DNA of 64,000 nt from Sphingomonas dokdonensis. Its GTDB lineage: Bacteria > Pseudomonadota > Alphaproteobacteria > Sphingomonadales > Sphingomonadaceae. The notes beneath the pieces are model-generated. The model was not told the DNA's origin. It searched no databases and saw only the letters and a list, made by a program, of their open reading frames with translations. Shown one piece after another: positions 30,064 to 39,192 of this stretch. The stretch spans positions 62,001 to 126,000 of the forward strand of contig NZ_NBBI01000001.1 of assembly GCF_002197685.1 (NCBI RefSeq), read 5' to 3'. The translations under genes and the position numbers were made by a program. Every line of letters begins with the position of its first letter. The first letter of the stretch is position 1.

Positions 30064-30948
30064 TCAGTCGTCGTTTTCGGCGCCGTTTTCGGCCTGGCTG
30101 CGCTTGATCGGCAGCGCTTCCTTGAAGGTGAGGGTGCGATAGGGGAACGGGATTTCCATGCCGGCATCGTCGAGCGCACGCTTGATCGCGCGGACCACCT
30201 GGTCGCGGCTGACGTGCGCGTCGACCGGCTTGGAGCCGGCCCACCAGCGCACCAGGAAGTTGATGCTGCTGTCGCCGAACTCCTTGGCGTAAACCTCCAC
30301 CTTCTGATCGGCCGCGACGCTGTCGCAGCTCTTCACCGCCTCCAGGATCACATCGCGCGCGGCCTCGAGATCGACGTCATAGGCGACGCCGACGTCGACG
30401 GTGTGGCGGCGGATGGCGCGCTGGGTGACGACGGTGACCGGGTTCTTGAAGAGGTAGGCGTTGGGGACGATCACGATCTCGCCGGACAGGTGGCGCAGGT
30501 GCGTGTCGCGCAAGGATATCATCTCCACCCGGCCCTCGACATCCTCGCACGCGATCACGTCGCCGATGCGCATCTGCTTGCGCAGCATGATGAGGATGCC
30601 AGCGAGGAAATTCTCGAAAATGTCCTTGAAGGCGAAGCCGACGGCGACGGAGCCGAGGCCGAGCACGGCGAGGATGTTCGCCGGCGTGACACCGGGAAAG
30701 ACGATGGAGGCGCCGATCAGGAGGCCGACGACCCAGATGAGCACGCCAATGAGCGTCTCGAACAGATTGACCAGCGAGCCGCGCAGCTCGGTGCGGCCGA
30801 GCAGGCGCTCGGCGAAGCGGCGCGCGAAGCGTGCGAGGATGTAGGTGACGCCGATCACGAAGATCGCGATGGAAAGCTGCGGCAGGAGGCGGATGAACTC
30901 GGCGGCCAGCTCCTGCACGCGGCGCAGCAGAATATTGATCACGTTCAT
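30064..30948 (-). CDS. MscS-family mechanosensitive channel (small)
   Basis: A 294-residue small-conductance mechanosensitive channel of the inner membrane. It has three hydrophobic helices in the first 120 residues, the pore-lining helix with the Gly/Ala pattern ANILAVLGLGSVAVGFAFKD, then the cytoplasmic beta and alpha/beta domains (DTHLRHLSGEIVIVPNAYLF). It opens on membrane tension to release solutes during hypo-osmotic shock. ATG 30948 is preceded by AGGGAG. The C-terminus is acidic (AENGAENDD). It diverges from the gamma-glutamyltransferase gene by about 120 bp. A second, longer family member is at 61904-63085. Confidence 0.93.
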   Translation of the reverse strand: MNVINILLRRVQELAAEFIRLLPQLSIAIFVIGVTYILARFARRFAERLLGRTELRGSLVNLFETLIGVLIWVVGLLIGASIVFPGVTPANILAVLGLGSVAVGFAFKDIFENFLAGILIMLRKQMRIGDVIACEDVEGRVEMISLRDTHLRHLSGEIVIVPNAYLFKNPVTVVTQRAIRRHTVDVGVAYDVDLEAARDVILEAVKSCDSVAADQKVEVYAKEFGDSSINFLVRWWAGSKPVDAHVSRDQVVRAIKRALDDAGMEIPFPYRTLTFKEALPIKRSQAENGAENDD

Positions 30949-31067
30949 CGGCGGCTCCCTTTCATAAAAGAACGCACAAAGGCGGAAAGGTTCGCCGACA
31001 ACGGGCAAGGCGTGCTTGTCGATGCGGCGATTAGCCGCGACAAGGGCGTGAAAAGAGGAGCCTTTCC

Positions 31068-32951
31068 ATGCGTCGTCGGACCTTTGTCGCCACCTTGCCC
31101 GCGCTTGCCATGGCGCCGACCCTTGCCCGTGCGCAGCAAGCCGGCGGAGCACAGGGAGCCGAGGGGCCGGGACAGGGCGGCGCGCCGCAGCCGGCGACCG
31201 CCAAGGCGGCGGCCGATCTGCCGGGGCATTGGGCGGCCGGCGAAGACCGCTTCATCCGGCCCGACGTGCATGCCGGGGACCGGCCGGTGGGGGCGAGCTT
31301 CGCCTCGCGCACGGCAGTCTATGGCATGAACGGCGCGGCGGGCACGGCGCACCCCTTTGCGACGCAGGCGGGGATCGACATCCTGCGGCGCGGCGGATCG
31401 GCGGTGGATGCCGCGATCGCGATCAACGCCTGCCTCGGCTTTCTGGAGCCGACCGCCAACGGGATCGGCGGCGACATTTACGCGATGATCTGGGACCCCA
31501 AGCAGAAGAAGGTGGTGGGGCTGGCCGGATCAGGGGCGAGCCCGCGCGGGCTGTCGCTGGAGACGGTGCGCTCGCGCGCCAAGAACGGCGTGCTGCCGCC
31601 GCTGGGGGCGATCACCGTATCGGTGCCGGGCACGGTGGACGGCTGGTGGACGATGCACCAGCGCTACGGCAAGCTGCCGTGGGCGGCGCTGTTCGAGCCG
31701 GCGATCGCGATGGCGGAGGCGGGGACGCCGGTGCCCGACATCATCGCTTATTATATCCGCCGCAGCCTGGTGAACTTCGCACGGCCGGGGAACGGCGTGG
31801 AGGAGACCGCCAATGCGCTGAAGACCTGGGGCATGGCGGACGGCAAGGGGCCGCAGGCGGGGCAGGTGTTTCGCAACCCCGATCTGGCGCGCACGCTGCG
31901 CGCGATCGCGCAGGGCGGCCGCGACGCCTTCTACACCGGCGAGATCGCGCGCACGATCGACCGCTATTTCAAGAAGATCGGCGGCTGGCTGCGCTACGAG
32001 GATCTGGCGGCGCATCGCTCCGAATGGATCGAGCCGAACCGCACCGATTATCGCGGCACCACCGTTCATGCCTTGGGCGCGAATACGCAGGGCATCGCAA
32101 CGTTGCAGATGCTCAACATCCTTGAGCATTTCGACCTGAAGGGCGCGGGCTTTCAATCCGCGCTGTCGATCCACCTTCAGGCAGAGGCGAAGCGGCTGGC
32201 CTATGAGGATCGCGCGCGTTTCTATGCCGATCCGAAGTTTTCCAAGGTGCCGGTCGATTGGCTGATCTCCAAGGATTATGCCGCCCAGCGCGCCAAGCTG
32301 ATCCGGCCCGATCGCATCCTGACGCCGGTGTATCCGGGGCAGGCGCCGAGCCAGGGCGACACGACCTATTTCTCCTGCGCCGACAAGGACGGGATGATGG
32401 TGTCGCTGATCCAGTCCAATTTCCGCGGCATGGGATCGGGGCTGGTCGCCGATGGGCTCGGCTTCATGTTCCAGGATCGCGGGCAGTTGTTCAGCCTGAA
32501 GGACGGGCACCCCAATATCTATGCGCCGGGCAAGCGGCCGTTCCAGACGATCATTCCGGGCTTCACGACGCGCGGCAGCGACCCCTGGATGAGCTTTGGC
32601 GTGATGGGCGGTGACATGCAGCCGCAGGGACAGACGCAGATCATCGTCAACCGCGTGGATTACGGGCTGGAGATCCAGTCTGCCGGCGATTCGCCGCGCT
32701 GGCACCATGAGGGCTCGTCGCAATCGATGGGCGAGGACGATCCCGATCTGGGGCCAACGGGGCGGCTGCGGCTGGAAAGCGGCGTGCCGGCCGAGACGCG
32801 CAAACGGCTGGCGGCGATGGGCTGGAAGCTGGGCGATCCCGATGGCGGCTTCGGCCGGTACGAGTGTGTCGAGCATCGCATGGATGGCGACACGCGGGTG
32901 TATGCCGCGGCGAGCGAGATGCGCGCCGATGGGTGTGCGCTGGCGTATTGA
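31068..32951 (+). CDS. ggt: Gamma-glutamyltransferase, exported
   Basis: A 627-residue gamma-glutamyltranspeptidase. The N-terminus MRRRTFVATLPALAMAPTLA looks like a twin-arginine-type signal (RRRTF). The mature part has AATQAGIDILRRGGSAVDAA-like residues and NGIGGDIYAMIWD. The autocatalytic cleavage site and nucleophile is the first Thr of TTYFSCADKDG near residue 443, in the expected GDTT context. It hydrolyses or transfers the gamma-glutamyl group of glutathione and related peptides in the periplasm. AGAGGAG at 31054-31060 supports the start. The large and small subunits would be released by self-cleavage. Monocistronic, followed by two REP-like elements. Confidence 0.95.
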   Translation: MRRRTFVATLPALAMAPTLARAQQAGGAQGAEGPGQGGAPQPATAKAAADLPGHWAAGEDRFIRPDVHAGDRPVGASFASRTAVYGMNGAAGTAHPFATQAGIDILRRGGSAVDAAIAINACLGFLEPTANGIGGDIYAMIWDPKQKKVVGLAGSGASPRGLSLETVRSRAKNGVLPPLGAITVSVPGTVDGWWTMHQRYGKLPWAALFEPAIAMAEAGTPVPDIIAYYIRRSLVNFARPGNGVEETANALKTWGMADGKGPQAGQVFRNPDLARTLRAIAQGGRDAFYTGEIARTIDRYFKKIGGWLRYEDLAAHRSEWIEPNRTDYRGTTVHALGANTQGIATLQMLNILEHFDLKGAGFQSALSIHLQAEAKRLAYEDRARFYADPKFSKVPVDWLISKDYAAQRAKLIRPDRILTPVYPGQAPSQGDTTYFSCADKDGMMVSLIQSNFRGMGSGLVADGLGFMFQDRGQLFSLKDGHPNIYAPGKRPFQTIIPGFTTRGSDPWMSFGVMGGDMQPQGQTQIIVNRVDYGLEIQSAGDSPRWHHEGSSQSMGEDDPDLGPTGRLRLESGVPAETRKRLAAMGWKLGDPDGGFGRYECVEHRMDGDTRVYAAASEMRADGCALAY

Positions 32952-32965
32952 GCGAGGCGGTAGTC

Positions 32966-33066
32966 GCCTCCCCGGCGCAGGCCGGGGTCCAGCTGGGAAG
33001 GCAGATGTAACGACGCGCCGCGTTCACCATCAATGTCCCGCAACTGGGCCCCGGCCTTCGCCGAGG
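32966..33066. repeat. Imperfect inverted repeat, REP-like, type 1
   Basis: Two arms of about 22 bp, one around 32974-32996 (core GGCCGGGGTCCAGCTGGG) and one around 33037-33060 (core CAACTGGGCCCCGGCC), are inverted copies with a few mismatches. They flank a short spacer between ggt and truA. Cores of this type (CCGGG with GGCC) are frequent intergenic elements in sphingomonads. Confidence 0.65.
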
Positions 33067-33118
33067 AGCAGCTGACTGACGGAAGGCGGTACTAGATCGG
33101 GCGAACGGTTCTATCCAC

Positions 33119-33200
33119 CCGTTCGCCCTGAGCCTGTCGAAGGGCCTGTCCGAAGCGCTGGTACGCTGGGCACGTACTTCGACAAGCTCAGTACGAACGG
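33119..33200. repeat. Inverted repeat CCGTTCG...CGAACGG, REP-like, type 2
   Basis: The left arm begins CCGTTCGCCCTGAGCCTG at 33119 and continues GTCGAAG. The right arm ends GTACGAACGG at 33200 and contains CTTCGACAAGCTCAGTAC. The two arms are inverted imperfect copies. A related element is at 42706-42777. It lies between ggt and the 3' end of truA and could end transcription of both. Confidence 0.75.
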
Positions 33201-33232
33201 CTCTCTTTGTTGAAACCGAGCGGCAGCCGCGC

Positions 33233-33976
33233 TCAATCCGGGTAGCGGGCGTGCATGAAGAACAGGCCGTCGGGCGGCGCGTTGAGGCCGAGGCGGGCGC
33301 GGTCGGCGGCGGCGAGCGCGTCGCCCATGTCCGCGATCGACCAGCGGCCGAGGCCGACCAGTGCGAGGCAGCCGACCATCGAGCGGACCTGATGGTGGAG
33401 GAAGGAGCGCGCCTCGGCGACCACCTCGATGCGATCGCCGCTGCGGGTGACGTTCAGCACGTCCAACGACTTCAGCGGGCTGGCCGATTGGCAATGCGCC
33501 GAGCGGAAGGTGGTGAAATCGTGCTGGCCGATCAGGAGCTGCGCCGCGGCGTGCATCGCGGCGGCGTCGAGCGGCTGGGCGACTTGCCAGGCGAGGCCCT
33601 TTTCCCACGTCAGCGGCGCGCGGCGATTGACGATGCGATATTCGTAGGCGCGGCCGGTGCAGGTGAAGCGGGCGTGCCAGTCGTCCGCCACTTCCTCGCA
33701 GGCGAGGATCGCGACCGGGTTGGGGCGCAGGCGGGCGTTGAGCGCTTCGCCGAGGCGGAAGGCGGTGATCGGCTTGGTGATGTCGAGATGCGCGCGCATC
33801 GCGGCGCCGTGGACGCCGGCATCGGTGCGGCCGGCGGCGTGGACGGCGGTGCGCTCGCCGGTGACGGCGAAGGTGGCGTCCTCGATCGCCTGCTGCACGC
33901 TCGGGCCGTGATCCTGCCGCTGCCAGCCCATGAAGGGGCGGCCGTCGAACTCTACGGTGAGCGCGAAGCGCGTCAC
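33233..33976 (-). CDS. truA: tRNA pseudouridine synthase A
   Basis: TruA converts uridines 38-40 in the tRNA anticodon arm to pseudouridine. The 247-residue protein begins [20 protein letters not shown], with the catalytic aspartate in [11 protein letters not shown] near residue 52, and [20 protein letters not shown] near the C-terminus. Its start overlaps the stop of fmt by four bases, so it is translationally coupled to fmt. This fmt-truA order is common in alphaproteobacteria. Confidence 0.97.
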   Translation of the reverse strand: MTRFALTVEFDGRPFMGWQRQDHGPSVQQAIEDATFAVTGERTAVHAAGRTDAGVHGAAMRAHLDITKPITAFRLGEALNARLRPNPVAILACEEVADDWHARFTCTGRAYEYRIVNRRAPLTWEKGLAWQVAQPLDAAAMHAAAQLLIGQHDFTTFRSAHCQSASPLKSLDVLNVTRSGDRIEVVAEARSFLHHQVRSMVGCLALVGLGRWSIADMGDALAAADRARLGLNAPPDGLFFMHARYPD

Positions 33977-34878
33977 AGATGCGTGCCGGGTGAGATGGGG
34001 AAGCCGCGGAGCAGCTCTGGGACGGTCATCACGCCCCGGCCGGCGCGCTGGACGGAAGTGGGGCGGATCGCGCCACTGGCGCAGGCGATGGTGAACTGGT
34101 CGTCGATGACGGTGCCGGGCGGGGCGGCTGGTGCGTCGAGCACCTCGGCGGCGAGGATGCGCAGGCGTTCGCCGTTGATCTCGAGCCAGGCCCCGGGCGG
34201 GTTGAAGGCGCGGATCTGGCGCTCGGCCGCGGCCGCGTCCTGCCCGAGATCGAGGCGCATCTCGTCCTTGGCGATCTTTGCGGCGTAGGTAATGCCGTCC
34301 TCGGGCTGCGGCACGGGCGGGTGCGCCGGTAGGTCGGCCAGCACCTCGACCATCAGGCGGGCACCCATTGCGGCGAGCTCGGTGGTCAGCTCGCCGGCGG
34401 TCTTTATCGCTACGGCCGTGCGGCCCTCGAGGCGGACGGGGCCGGTATCGAGCCCGGCCTCCATCTGCATGATGCCGACGCCCGTCTCGGCGTCGCCGGC
34501 GAGAATGGCGCGCTGGATCGGGGCGGCGCCGCGCCAGCGCGGGAGGAGCGAGCCGTGAATGTTGAGGCAGCCTTGGCGCGGCGCGTCGAGCACGGCGCGC
34601 GGGAGGATGAGGCCATAGGCGGCGACCACCGCGACGTCCGCGTCGAGCGCGGCAAAGTCGGCCTGCGCCTCGACATTCTTCAGCGAGACGGGGGTGCGCA
34701 CCGCGATGCCGAGCGCCTCGGCACGCTGGTGGACGGGCGAGGGCACCAGCGCGCGGCCGCGCCGGCCTCCGGGGCGGGGCGGCTGGCTGTAGGCCGCGAT
34801 GACATCGTGCCCGGCCGCGACCAGCGCGTCGAGCGCGGGCACGGCGAAGTCGGGCGTTCCCATGAAGACGATCCGCAT
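33973..34878 (-). CDS. fmt: Methionyl-tRNA formyltransferase
   Basis: Fmt formylates initiator Met-tRNA using 10-formyl-tetrahydrofolate. The 301-residue protein starts [20 protein letters not shown] and has the formyl-transfer site [15 protein letters not shown] and [20 protein letters not shown], with the catalytic Asn, His and Asp positions visible ([13 protein letters not shown]). The C-terminal OB-fold domain follows residue 205. The start is ATG 34878; the open frame upstream is non-coding. It diverges from recR across 56 bp, while def, its usual operon partner, is on the other side of recR. Confidence 0.97.
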   Translation of the reverse strand: MRIVFMGTPDFAVPALDALVAAGHDVIAAYSQPPRPGGRRGRALVPSPVHQRAEALGIAVRTPVSLKNVEAQADFAALDADVAVVAAYGLILPRAVLDAPRQGCLNIHGSLLPRWRGAAPIQRAILAGDAETGVGIMQMEAGLDTGPVRLEGRTAVAIKTAGELTTELAAMGARLMVEVLADLPAHPPVPQPEDGITYAAKIAKDEMRLDLGQDAAAAERQIRAFNPPGAWLEINGERLRILAAEVLDAPAAPPGTVIDDQFTIACASGAIRPTSVQRAGRGVMTVPELLRGFPISPGTHL

Positions 34879-34934
34879 GGGGCGCGCTTCAACGCGCTGG
34901 CGCGAGCGTACGCAACCCCCTATCTGTTCCCGCG

Positions 34935-35531
34935 ATGGCATCGCAGGAGATCGAGGCGCTGACGGGCGCGCTGGCGCGGCTGCCCGGCCTGGGCCCACGA
35001 TCGGCGCGGCGGGCGGTGCTGCACCTCATGAAAAAGCGCGAGGGCGCACTGGTGCCGCTGCTCGCGGCGTTGCAGGCGGTGGAGGAGCGGCTGGCGACCT
35101 GCTCGACCTGCGGCAATGTGGATACGACCGATCCGTGCGCGATCTGCGTCGATCCCCGGCGCGATGCGCGGGCGCTGTGCGTGGTGGAGGAAGTGGCGGA
35201 CCTGTGGGCGCTGGATCGCTCCAGACTGTTTCCGGGGCGCTTTCATGTGCTGGGCGGGCGGCTCTCGGCGCTGGAGGGCGTGCGGCCCGAGGACCTCTCG
35301 ATCGACCGGCTGGTGCAGCGGATCGAGGGCGGCGGCGTCGACGAGGTGGTGCTCGCGATGAACGCGACGCTGGAGGGGCAGACGACCGCGCATTACATCG
35401 CGGAGCGGCTGGAGCGCTTTCCGGTGCGGATCACGCAGCTGGCGCATGGCCTGCCGGTGGGGGGCGAGCTCGACTATCTCGACGAGGGCACGCTGGCGCA
35501 GGCGCTGCGCGCGCGGCGGCCGGTGGGCTGA
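34935..35531 (+). CDS. recR: Recombination protein RecR
   Basis: RecR forms a ring that works with RecF and RecO in gap repair. The 198-residue protein has the helix-hairpin-helix region [20 protein letters not shown], the zinc finger [16 protein letters not shown] near residues 56-71, and the TOPRIM domain starting [14 protein letters not shown], ending [16 protein letters not shown]. It is the first gene of recR-def-rmuC on the plus strand. Confidence 0.98.
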   Translation: MASQEIEALTGALARLPGLGPRSARRAVLHLMKKREGALVPLLAALQAVEERLATCSTCGNVDTTDPCAICVDPRRDARALCVVEEVADLWALDRSRLFPGRFHVLGGRLSALEGVRPEDLSIDRLVQRIEGGGVDEVVLAMNATLEGQTTAHYIAERLERFPVRITQLAHGLPVGGELDYLDEGTLAQALRARRPVG

Positions 35532-35588
35532 CGGCGAGCAGGGGCGGCCACGCTTGATTCACAACCGGCACGCCAATATCTGCGCGGG

Positions 35589-36125
35589 ATGGCCGTTCTT
35601 CCTATTGTCGAGATCCCCGATCCCCGCCTTCGCCTGATGTGCGAACCCGTCGCCACGATCGATGACGCGGTGCGCCAGCTTTCCGCCGACATGACCGAGA
35701 CGATGTATGCCGCGCACGGCATCGGCCTCGCCGCGATCCAGGTGGGCGTGGCGCGGCGCGTGGTGGTGATCGACCTGCAGGAGCGCGAGAGCGAGGACGA
35801 GGAAAAGCCCGAAGCGGTGCGTAATCCGGTGACGTACATCAACCCGGAGATCGTCTCGGTCTCCGAGGAGATGTCGCGCTATCAGGAAGGGTGCCTGTCG
35901 ATCCCCGAGCAATATGCCGAAGTGGAGCGGCCGGCGCGGTGCCGCGTTGCGTGGCTCGACCTCGATGGCGCACGGCACGAGGAGGACATGCACGGCCTGC
36001 TCGCAACGTGCATGCAGCATGAGATCGATCACCTGAACGGCGTCTTGTTCATCGACCACATCACCAAGCTGAAGCGCGACATGCTGCTGAAGAAGCTGGC
36101 CAAGGCGCGCAAGAACGCTGCCTGA
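35589..36125 (+). CDS. def: Peptide deformylase
   Basis: Peptide deformylase removes the N-formyl group from new proteins and uses a metal held by one Cys and two His. The 178-residue protein contains all three family motifs: GIGLAAIQVG near residue 44, EGCLSIP near residue 99 and QHEIDHLNG near residue 142. It lies 57 bp after recR and 62 bp before rmuC. Normally def is next to fmt; here the two are divergent with recR between them. Confidence 0.98.
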   Translation: MAVLPIVEIPDPRLRLMCEPVATIDDAVRQLSADMTETMYAAHGIGLAAIQVGVARRVVVIDLQERESEDEEKPEAVRNPVTYINPEIVSVSEEMSRYQEGCLSIPEQYAEVERPARCRVAWLDLDGARHEEDMHGLLATCMQHEIDHLNGVLFIDHITKLKRDMLLKKLAKARKNAA

Positions 36126-36187
36126 CGGCGCTTGCCGTGCGTGTTGGGGGCGGCTAGGTTCGCGCTTCGTTCTCTTGAGGAGGAAGC

Positions 36188-37567
36188 GTGGATCCGATCG
36201 TCGGCATGGTTGTCATTGTTGCGTTGCTGCTCGGGCTGGCGGTCGGCTGGTGGCTGGCGCAGCGCCAGGTGGCGGCGATCCGCGCCGAGCGCGACGCGCG
36301 GGGCGACGAGTTCAAGCGCGCGATCGTCGACCTGGCGGGCGCCGAGGAACGGGCGAAGGCGGCTGACGCGTTGCGGCAGGAGCTGGCCGCGCTGCGCAGC
36401 GATCGCGACGCGGCGCGCGGCGACGTCGCGCGGCTGGAGGCGGAGGCGCGCGGTTTCGATGCGCGGCTGACCGAGCTGCGCGAGGCAAAGGATGCGCTGG
36501 CGGCGCAATTCAGCCAGGTGGGGCAGAAATTGCTGGCCGAGGCGCAGGACCGCTTTCTCCAGCGCGCGAACGAGCGCTTTCGCGAATCGGAGGAAGTGGC
36601 GGGCGCAAACCTGCGCGCGATGCTCCAGCCGGTGAGCGAGCGGCTGCAGCGCTACGAAGAGGGCGTGCACAAGGTGGAGGCCGAGCGGCGCGACGCCTTT
36701 GGCGAGCTGCGCGGGCAGATCGAGCAGATGCGCGTCGGGCAGGAAAGCGTGCGCAGCGAGGCGGCGAAGCTGGTCAACGCGCTGCGCAACGCGCCCAAGG
36801 CGCGCGGCCGCTGGGGCGAGCAGCAATTGCGCAACGTGCTGGAAAGCTGCGGGCTTTCCGAACATGCTGATTTCGCGACCGAGGTGTCGGTGTCGGATGG
36901 CGAGGGCGGGCGGCTGCGCCCCGACGTGATCGTGCGGATACCGGGCGGCAAGTCGCTGGTGATCGACGCGAAGGTGTCGCTCAACGCCTATCAGGATGCG
37001 TTCGGCGCGGTAGACGAGACCGAGCGCGCGGCGGGGCTGACCGCGCATGCCGCGGCGATGCGCGCGCATGTGAATGGCCTCGGCGCGAAGAATTACTGGA
37101 GCCAGTTCGACGATGCGCCCGATTACGTCATCATGTTCGTGCCAGGCGAGCATTTCCTCTCCGCCGCGCTGGAGCATGATGCGGGGCTGTGGGATTATGC
37201 CTTCGAGCGCCGCGTGCTGCTGGCGACGCCGACCAACCTGATCGCGATCGCGCGCACCGTCGCGGCGGTGTGGCGGCAGGAGCTGCTGGCCGAACAGGCG
37301 CGCGAGATCGCGCAGCTCGGCAAGGACCTGTATGCGCGATTGTCGGTGATGGGCGGGCATGTCGCGAAGCTCGGCAAGAACCTCGACACCGCGATGGGCG
37401 CGTACAACCAGTTCGTCGGCAGCCTGGAATCGCAGGTGCTGACACAGGCGCGCCGCTTCGAGGCGCTGAAGATCGACACGGCGGGCAAGAGCATCGAGGC
37501 GCCGCCGGTGAGCGAACAGAGCGCGCGGCCGCTGACGAAGCTGATCGGGAGCGAGGCGGCGGAATAG
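36188..37567 (+). CDS. rmuC: DNA recombination protein RmuC
   Basis: A 459-residue RmuC-family protein. It has an N-terminal membrane segment (IVGMVVIVALLLGLAVGWWL), a long coiled coil of about residues 30-200 (many ERDAR, REAKDALAAQ repeats) and the RmuC nuclease-like domain with RGRWGEQQLRNVLESCGL, PGGKSLVIDAKVSLNAYQ and FVPGEHFLSAALEHD. RmuC limits inversions at short repeats. The start is GTG 36188, supported by GAGGAGGA a few bases before. The last gene of recR-def-rmuC. Confidence 0.95.
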   Translation: MDPIVGMVVIVALLLGLAVGWWLAQRQVAAIRAERDARGDEFKRAIVDLAGAEERAKAADALRQELAALRSDRDAARGDVARLEAEARGFDARLTELREAKDALAAQFSQVGQKLLAEAQDRFLQRANERFRESEEVAGANLRAMLQPVSERLQRYEEGVHKVEAERRDAFGELRGQIEQMRVGQESVRSEAAKLVNALRNAPKARGRWGEQQLRNVLESCGLSEHADFATEVSVSDGEGGRLRPDVIVRIPGGKSLVIDAKVSLNAYQDAFGAVDETERAAGLTAHAAAMRAHVNGLGAKNYWSQFDDAPDYVIMFVPGEHFLSAALEHDAGLWDYAFERRVLLATPTNLIAIARTVAAVWRQELLAEQAREIAQLGKDLYARLSVMGGHVAKLGKNLDTAMGAYNQFVGSLESQVLTQARRFEALKIDTAGKSIEAPPVSEQSARPLTKLIGSEAAE

Positions 37568-37855
37568 GGGCTGGTAGTGGCAGGGTTGTGGCGGTGAGGG
37601 GATGGTCCGCGCTGCTGGGGTGCGCGGGTGATCTGACGTGTCGTGCCGGCGGCCTTGGCTGCCCGCGCGGCTGGCTGGCTGCGATATGAACGGCGGGCGA
37701 TCGCTTATTCCGGCTAAGGTCGGGCCAATTGCAGGGCTGCGACGTTGAGGGCGTAACGCGATGACCGCTGTGATTGCCTAGGACGTAGACTCATAAAAGC
37801 GCCCGTCTGCTTACGCCCAAGTGCGGATGTCAAGTCTTCGTGAGTAGGAAGGAGT

Positions 37856-38062
37856 ATGCTCGATGATCCCGGCACAATCAGGGCGGAGAAGCATCCTTAC
37901 CCCCGTCACGTCAGCGTTCCCCTGATGCTCGGGCTTCTCACCTTGCCATTACTGTTCGGATGGTTCTTGGCACGGCGGGGCTACCCAAATAGCATGAGGA
38001 TCGCGGTCGTCATTTACGCCGTACTCACACCTGCCCTCGCCGCTCTAGGCCGGCTAGCATAG
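37856..38062 (+). CDS. Small two-helix membrane protein
   Basis: A 68-residue protein with two hydrophobic segments, VPLMLGLLTLPLLFGWFLA and MRIAVVIYAVLTPALAALG, linked by RRGYPNS. The N-terminus is soluble (MLDDPGTIRAEKHPYPRHVS). AAGGAG directly precedes the ATG. The composition and the two clean helices suggest a real gene of unknown function. It is in a stretch of lower G+C than its neighbours. Confidence 0.55.
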   Translation: MLDDPGTIRAEKHPYPRHVSVPLMLGLLTLPLLFGWFLARRGYPNSMRIAVVIYAVLTPALAALGRLA

Positions 38063-38125
38063 CCACAGATGACCATCCGCTTTCGCCCACTAGCGAACAT
38101 CGGGCAGTTGTGTGACCATCACGAA

Positions 38126-38518
38126 ATGCCGTCCTACCGTCCCTCGCTGTTATGCTTTGTCGCGTTGGCGTCCTGCGGTTCCAAGCTGGTCGAACTCGCT
38201 GCTGATAGGCGCTGGACTGTAGTTGTTGGCGATAAGGTCGAAGGGTCCGCTGTCCTCTTCGCGCACAAGGCCAAAGACGGCTGCATTGAATGCGGAGCTT
38301 CGGTGTCCGGGCGCGGATGCCCCGGCGTCGGGTTCGCCACGGGCAATGATAGCGTCGATCGGGATTATGACCGCATCGTGCAGTCAGCGCGTGAGGATGG
38401 GTCCGGCAACGTCCAAGTCGTCGTGCGTCTGGCAGGCGAGGTTGTTCCAAATGGTGCTACAGGCAGGCCGATGATACGCGCTAGCCTTTTCGAGGCCGGT
38501 TCACCTGACCGCAGCTAA
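38126..38518 (+). CDS. Putative small lipoprotein
   Basis: A 130-residue protein if it starts at ATG 38126. It begins MPSYRPSLLCFVALASCGSK, a lipoprotein signal with lipobox ALASC. The rest (DRRWTVVVGDKVEGSAVLFA and CIECGASVSGRGCPGVGF) has no family I know. Cysteines at CIECGA and GCP could form a disulfide or metal site. It follows the small membrane protein by 63 bp. Confidence 0.5.
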   Translation: MPSYRPSLLCFVALASCGSKLVELAADRRWTVVVGDKVEGSAVLFAHKAKDGCIECGASVSGRGCPGVGFATGNDSVDRDYDRIVQSAREDGSGNVQVVVRLAGEVVPNGATGRPMIRASLFEAGSPDRS

Positions 38519-38621
38519 TCACAATAGCTCACCGCAAAGATGTCGTTCCGCAATCCTCCCAAGGCCGGCCGCTCACGATCGTGCTGGAGGCACTCGTAAG
38601 CGGACAGGCCGCTAACGCCCA

Positions 38622-38954
38622 TTACTGGACGTTGGCGATAAGGCGCTCGGCAGCAGCACTGGCGCGTGCGGCGCAGCGGGCGAGATTGTCCTCAATGGCA
38701 GTGCACCGGATAATCCCGATACGCTCACCCTCGCGGTGGAAGGTCACAACGACATGGACCTTGCCGCGTCGTCTCGGCGTAATCTGCTCGACAACGGCTC
38801 GTATCCGATGGCTGCGATCGTTCGTCTGTATTTGCTGAGTTGTGGTTCGGAAAAGGCTCGCAAAGCGTTGGGTCAGCCCATCATCGCCGCCTGTCCAGAC
38901 CTCTACCGCCGAGCTTTGCAAGGTAGCGAGCAGTATTATGAGAGCATAATTCAC
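38622..38954 (-). CDS. Putative small exported protein
   Basis: A possible 110-residue protein with a GTG start at 38954 and an N-terminal hydrophobic stretch NYALIILLATLQSSA that looks like a signal peptide. No family recognised and no clear ribosome-binding site. The opposite strand has a competing frame (38581-38838) with less natural composition. Tentative. Confidence 0.35.
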   Translation of the reverse strand: MNYALIILLATLQSSAVEVWTGGDDGLTQRFASLFRTTTQQIQTNDRSHRIRAVVEQITPRRRGKVHVVVTFHREGERIGIIRCTAIEDNLARCAARASAAAERLIANVQ

Positions 38955-39138
38955 GAAGGCACTTTAGCTGCGACATGTCCGCTTTCCACGCAATATCGGT
39001 CATTCAGCCCATGGGCCGAGCGCTAGGTTATGCGTTCGCGACCTTCGCCGTGGCGTGATTTTGCAAGCTGGCTCGTTTTGAGGCTGATGGCTGCCGCTTG
39101 CTTTTAGACAATCAGCCGCAGCGCTCGTTGGACCTTGG

Positions 39139-39159
39139 ATCCCGGCGCGGGGCCGGGAT
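39139..39159. repeat. REP-like hairpin downstream of eda
   Basis: ATCCCGGC at 39139-39146 and GCCGGGAT at 39152-39159 form a perfect 8-bp stem around a 5-base loop, followed by GACGAAGG. It lies 34 bp after the eda stop on the minus strand and could terminate the Entner-Doudoroff operon. The core is a common sphingomonad intergenic motif. Confidence 0.6.
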
Positions 39160-39192
39160 GACGAAGGTGGCGGGGGCGCGGTCTGGTGCTGG

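Noticed and set aside
38581..38838. Plus-strand open frame competing with 38622-38954
   Set aside because: Composition is less natural and it lacks a ribosome-binding site; the minus-strand frame has a signal-like N-terminus, though it is also uncertain.
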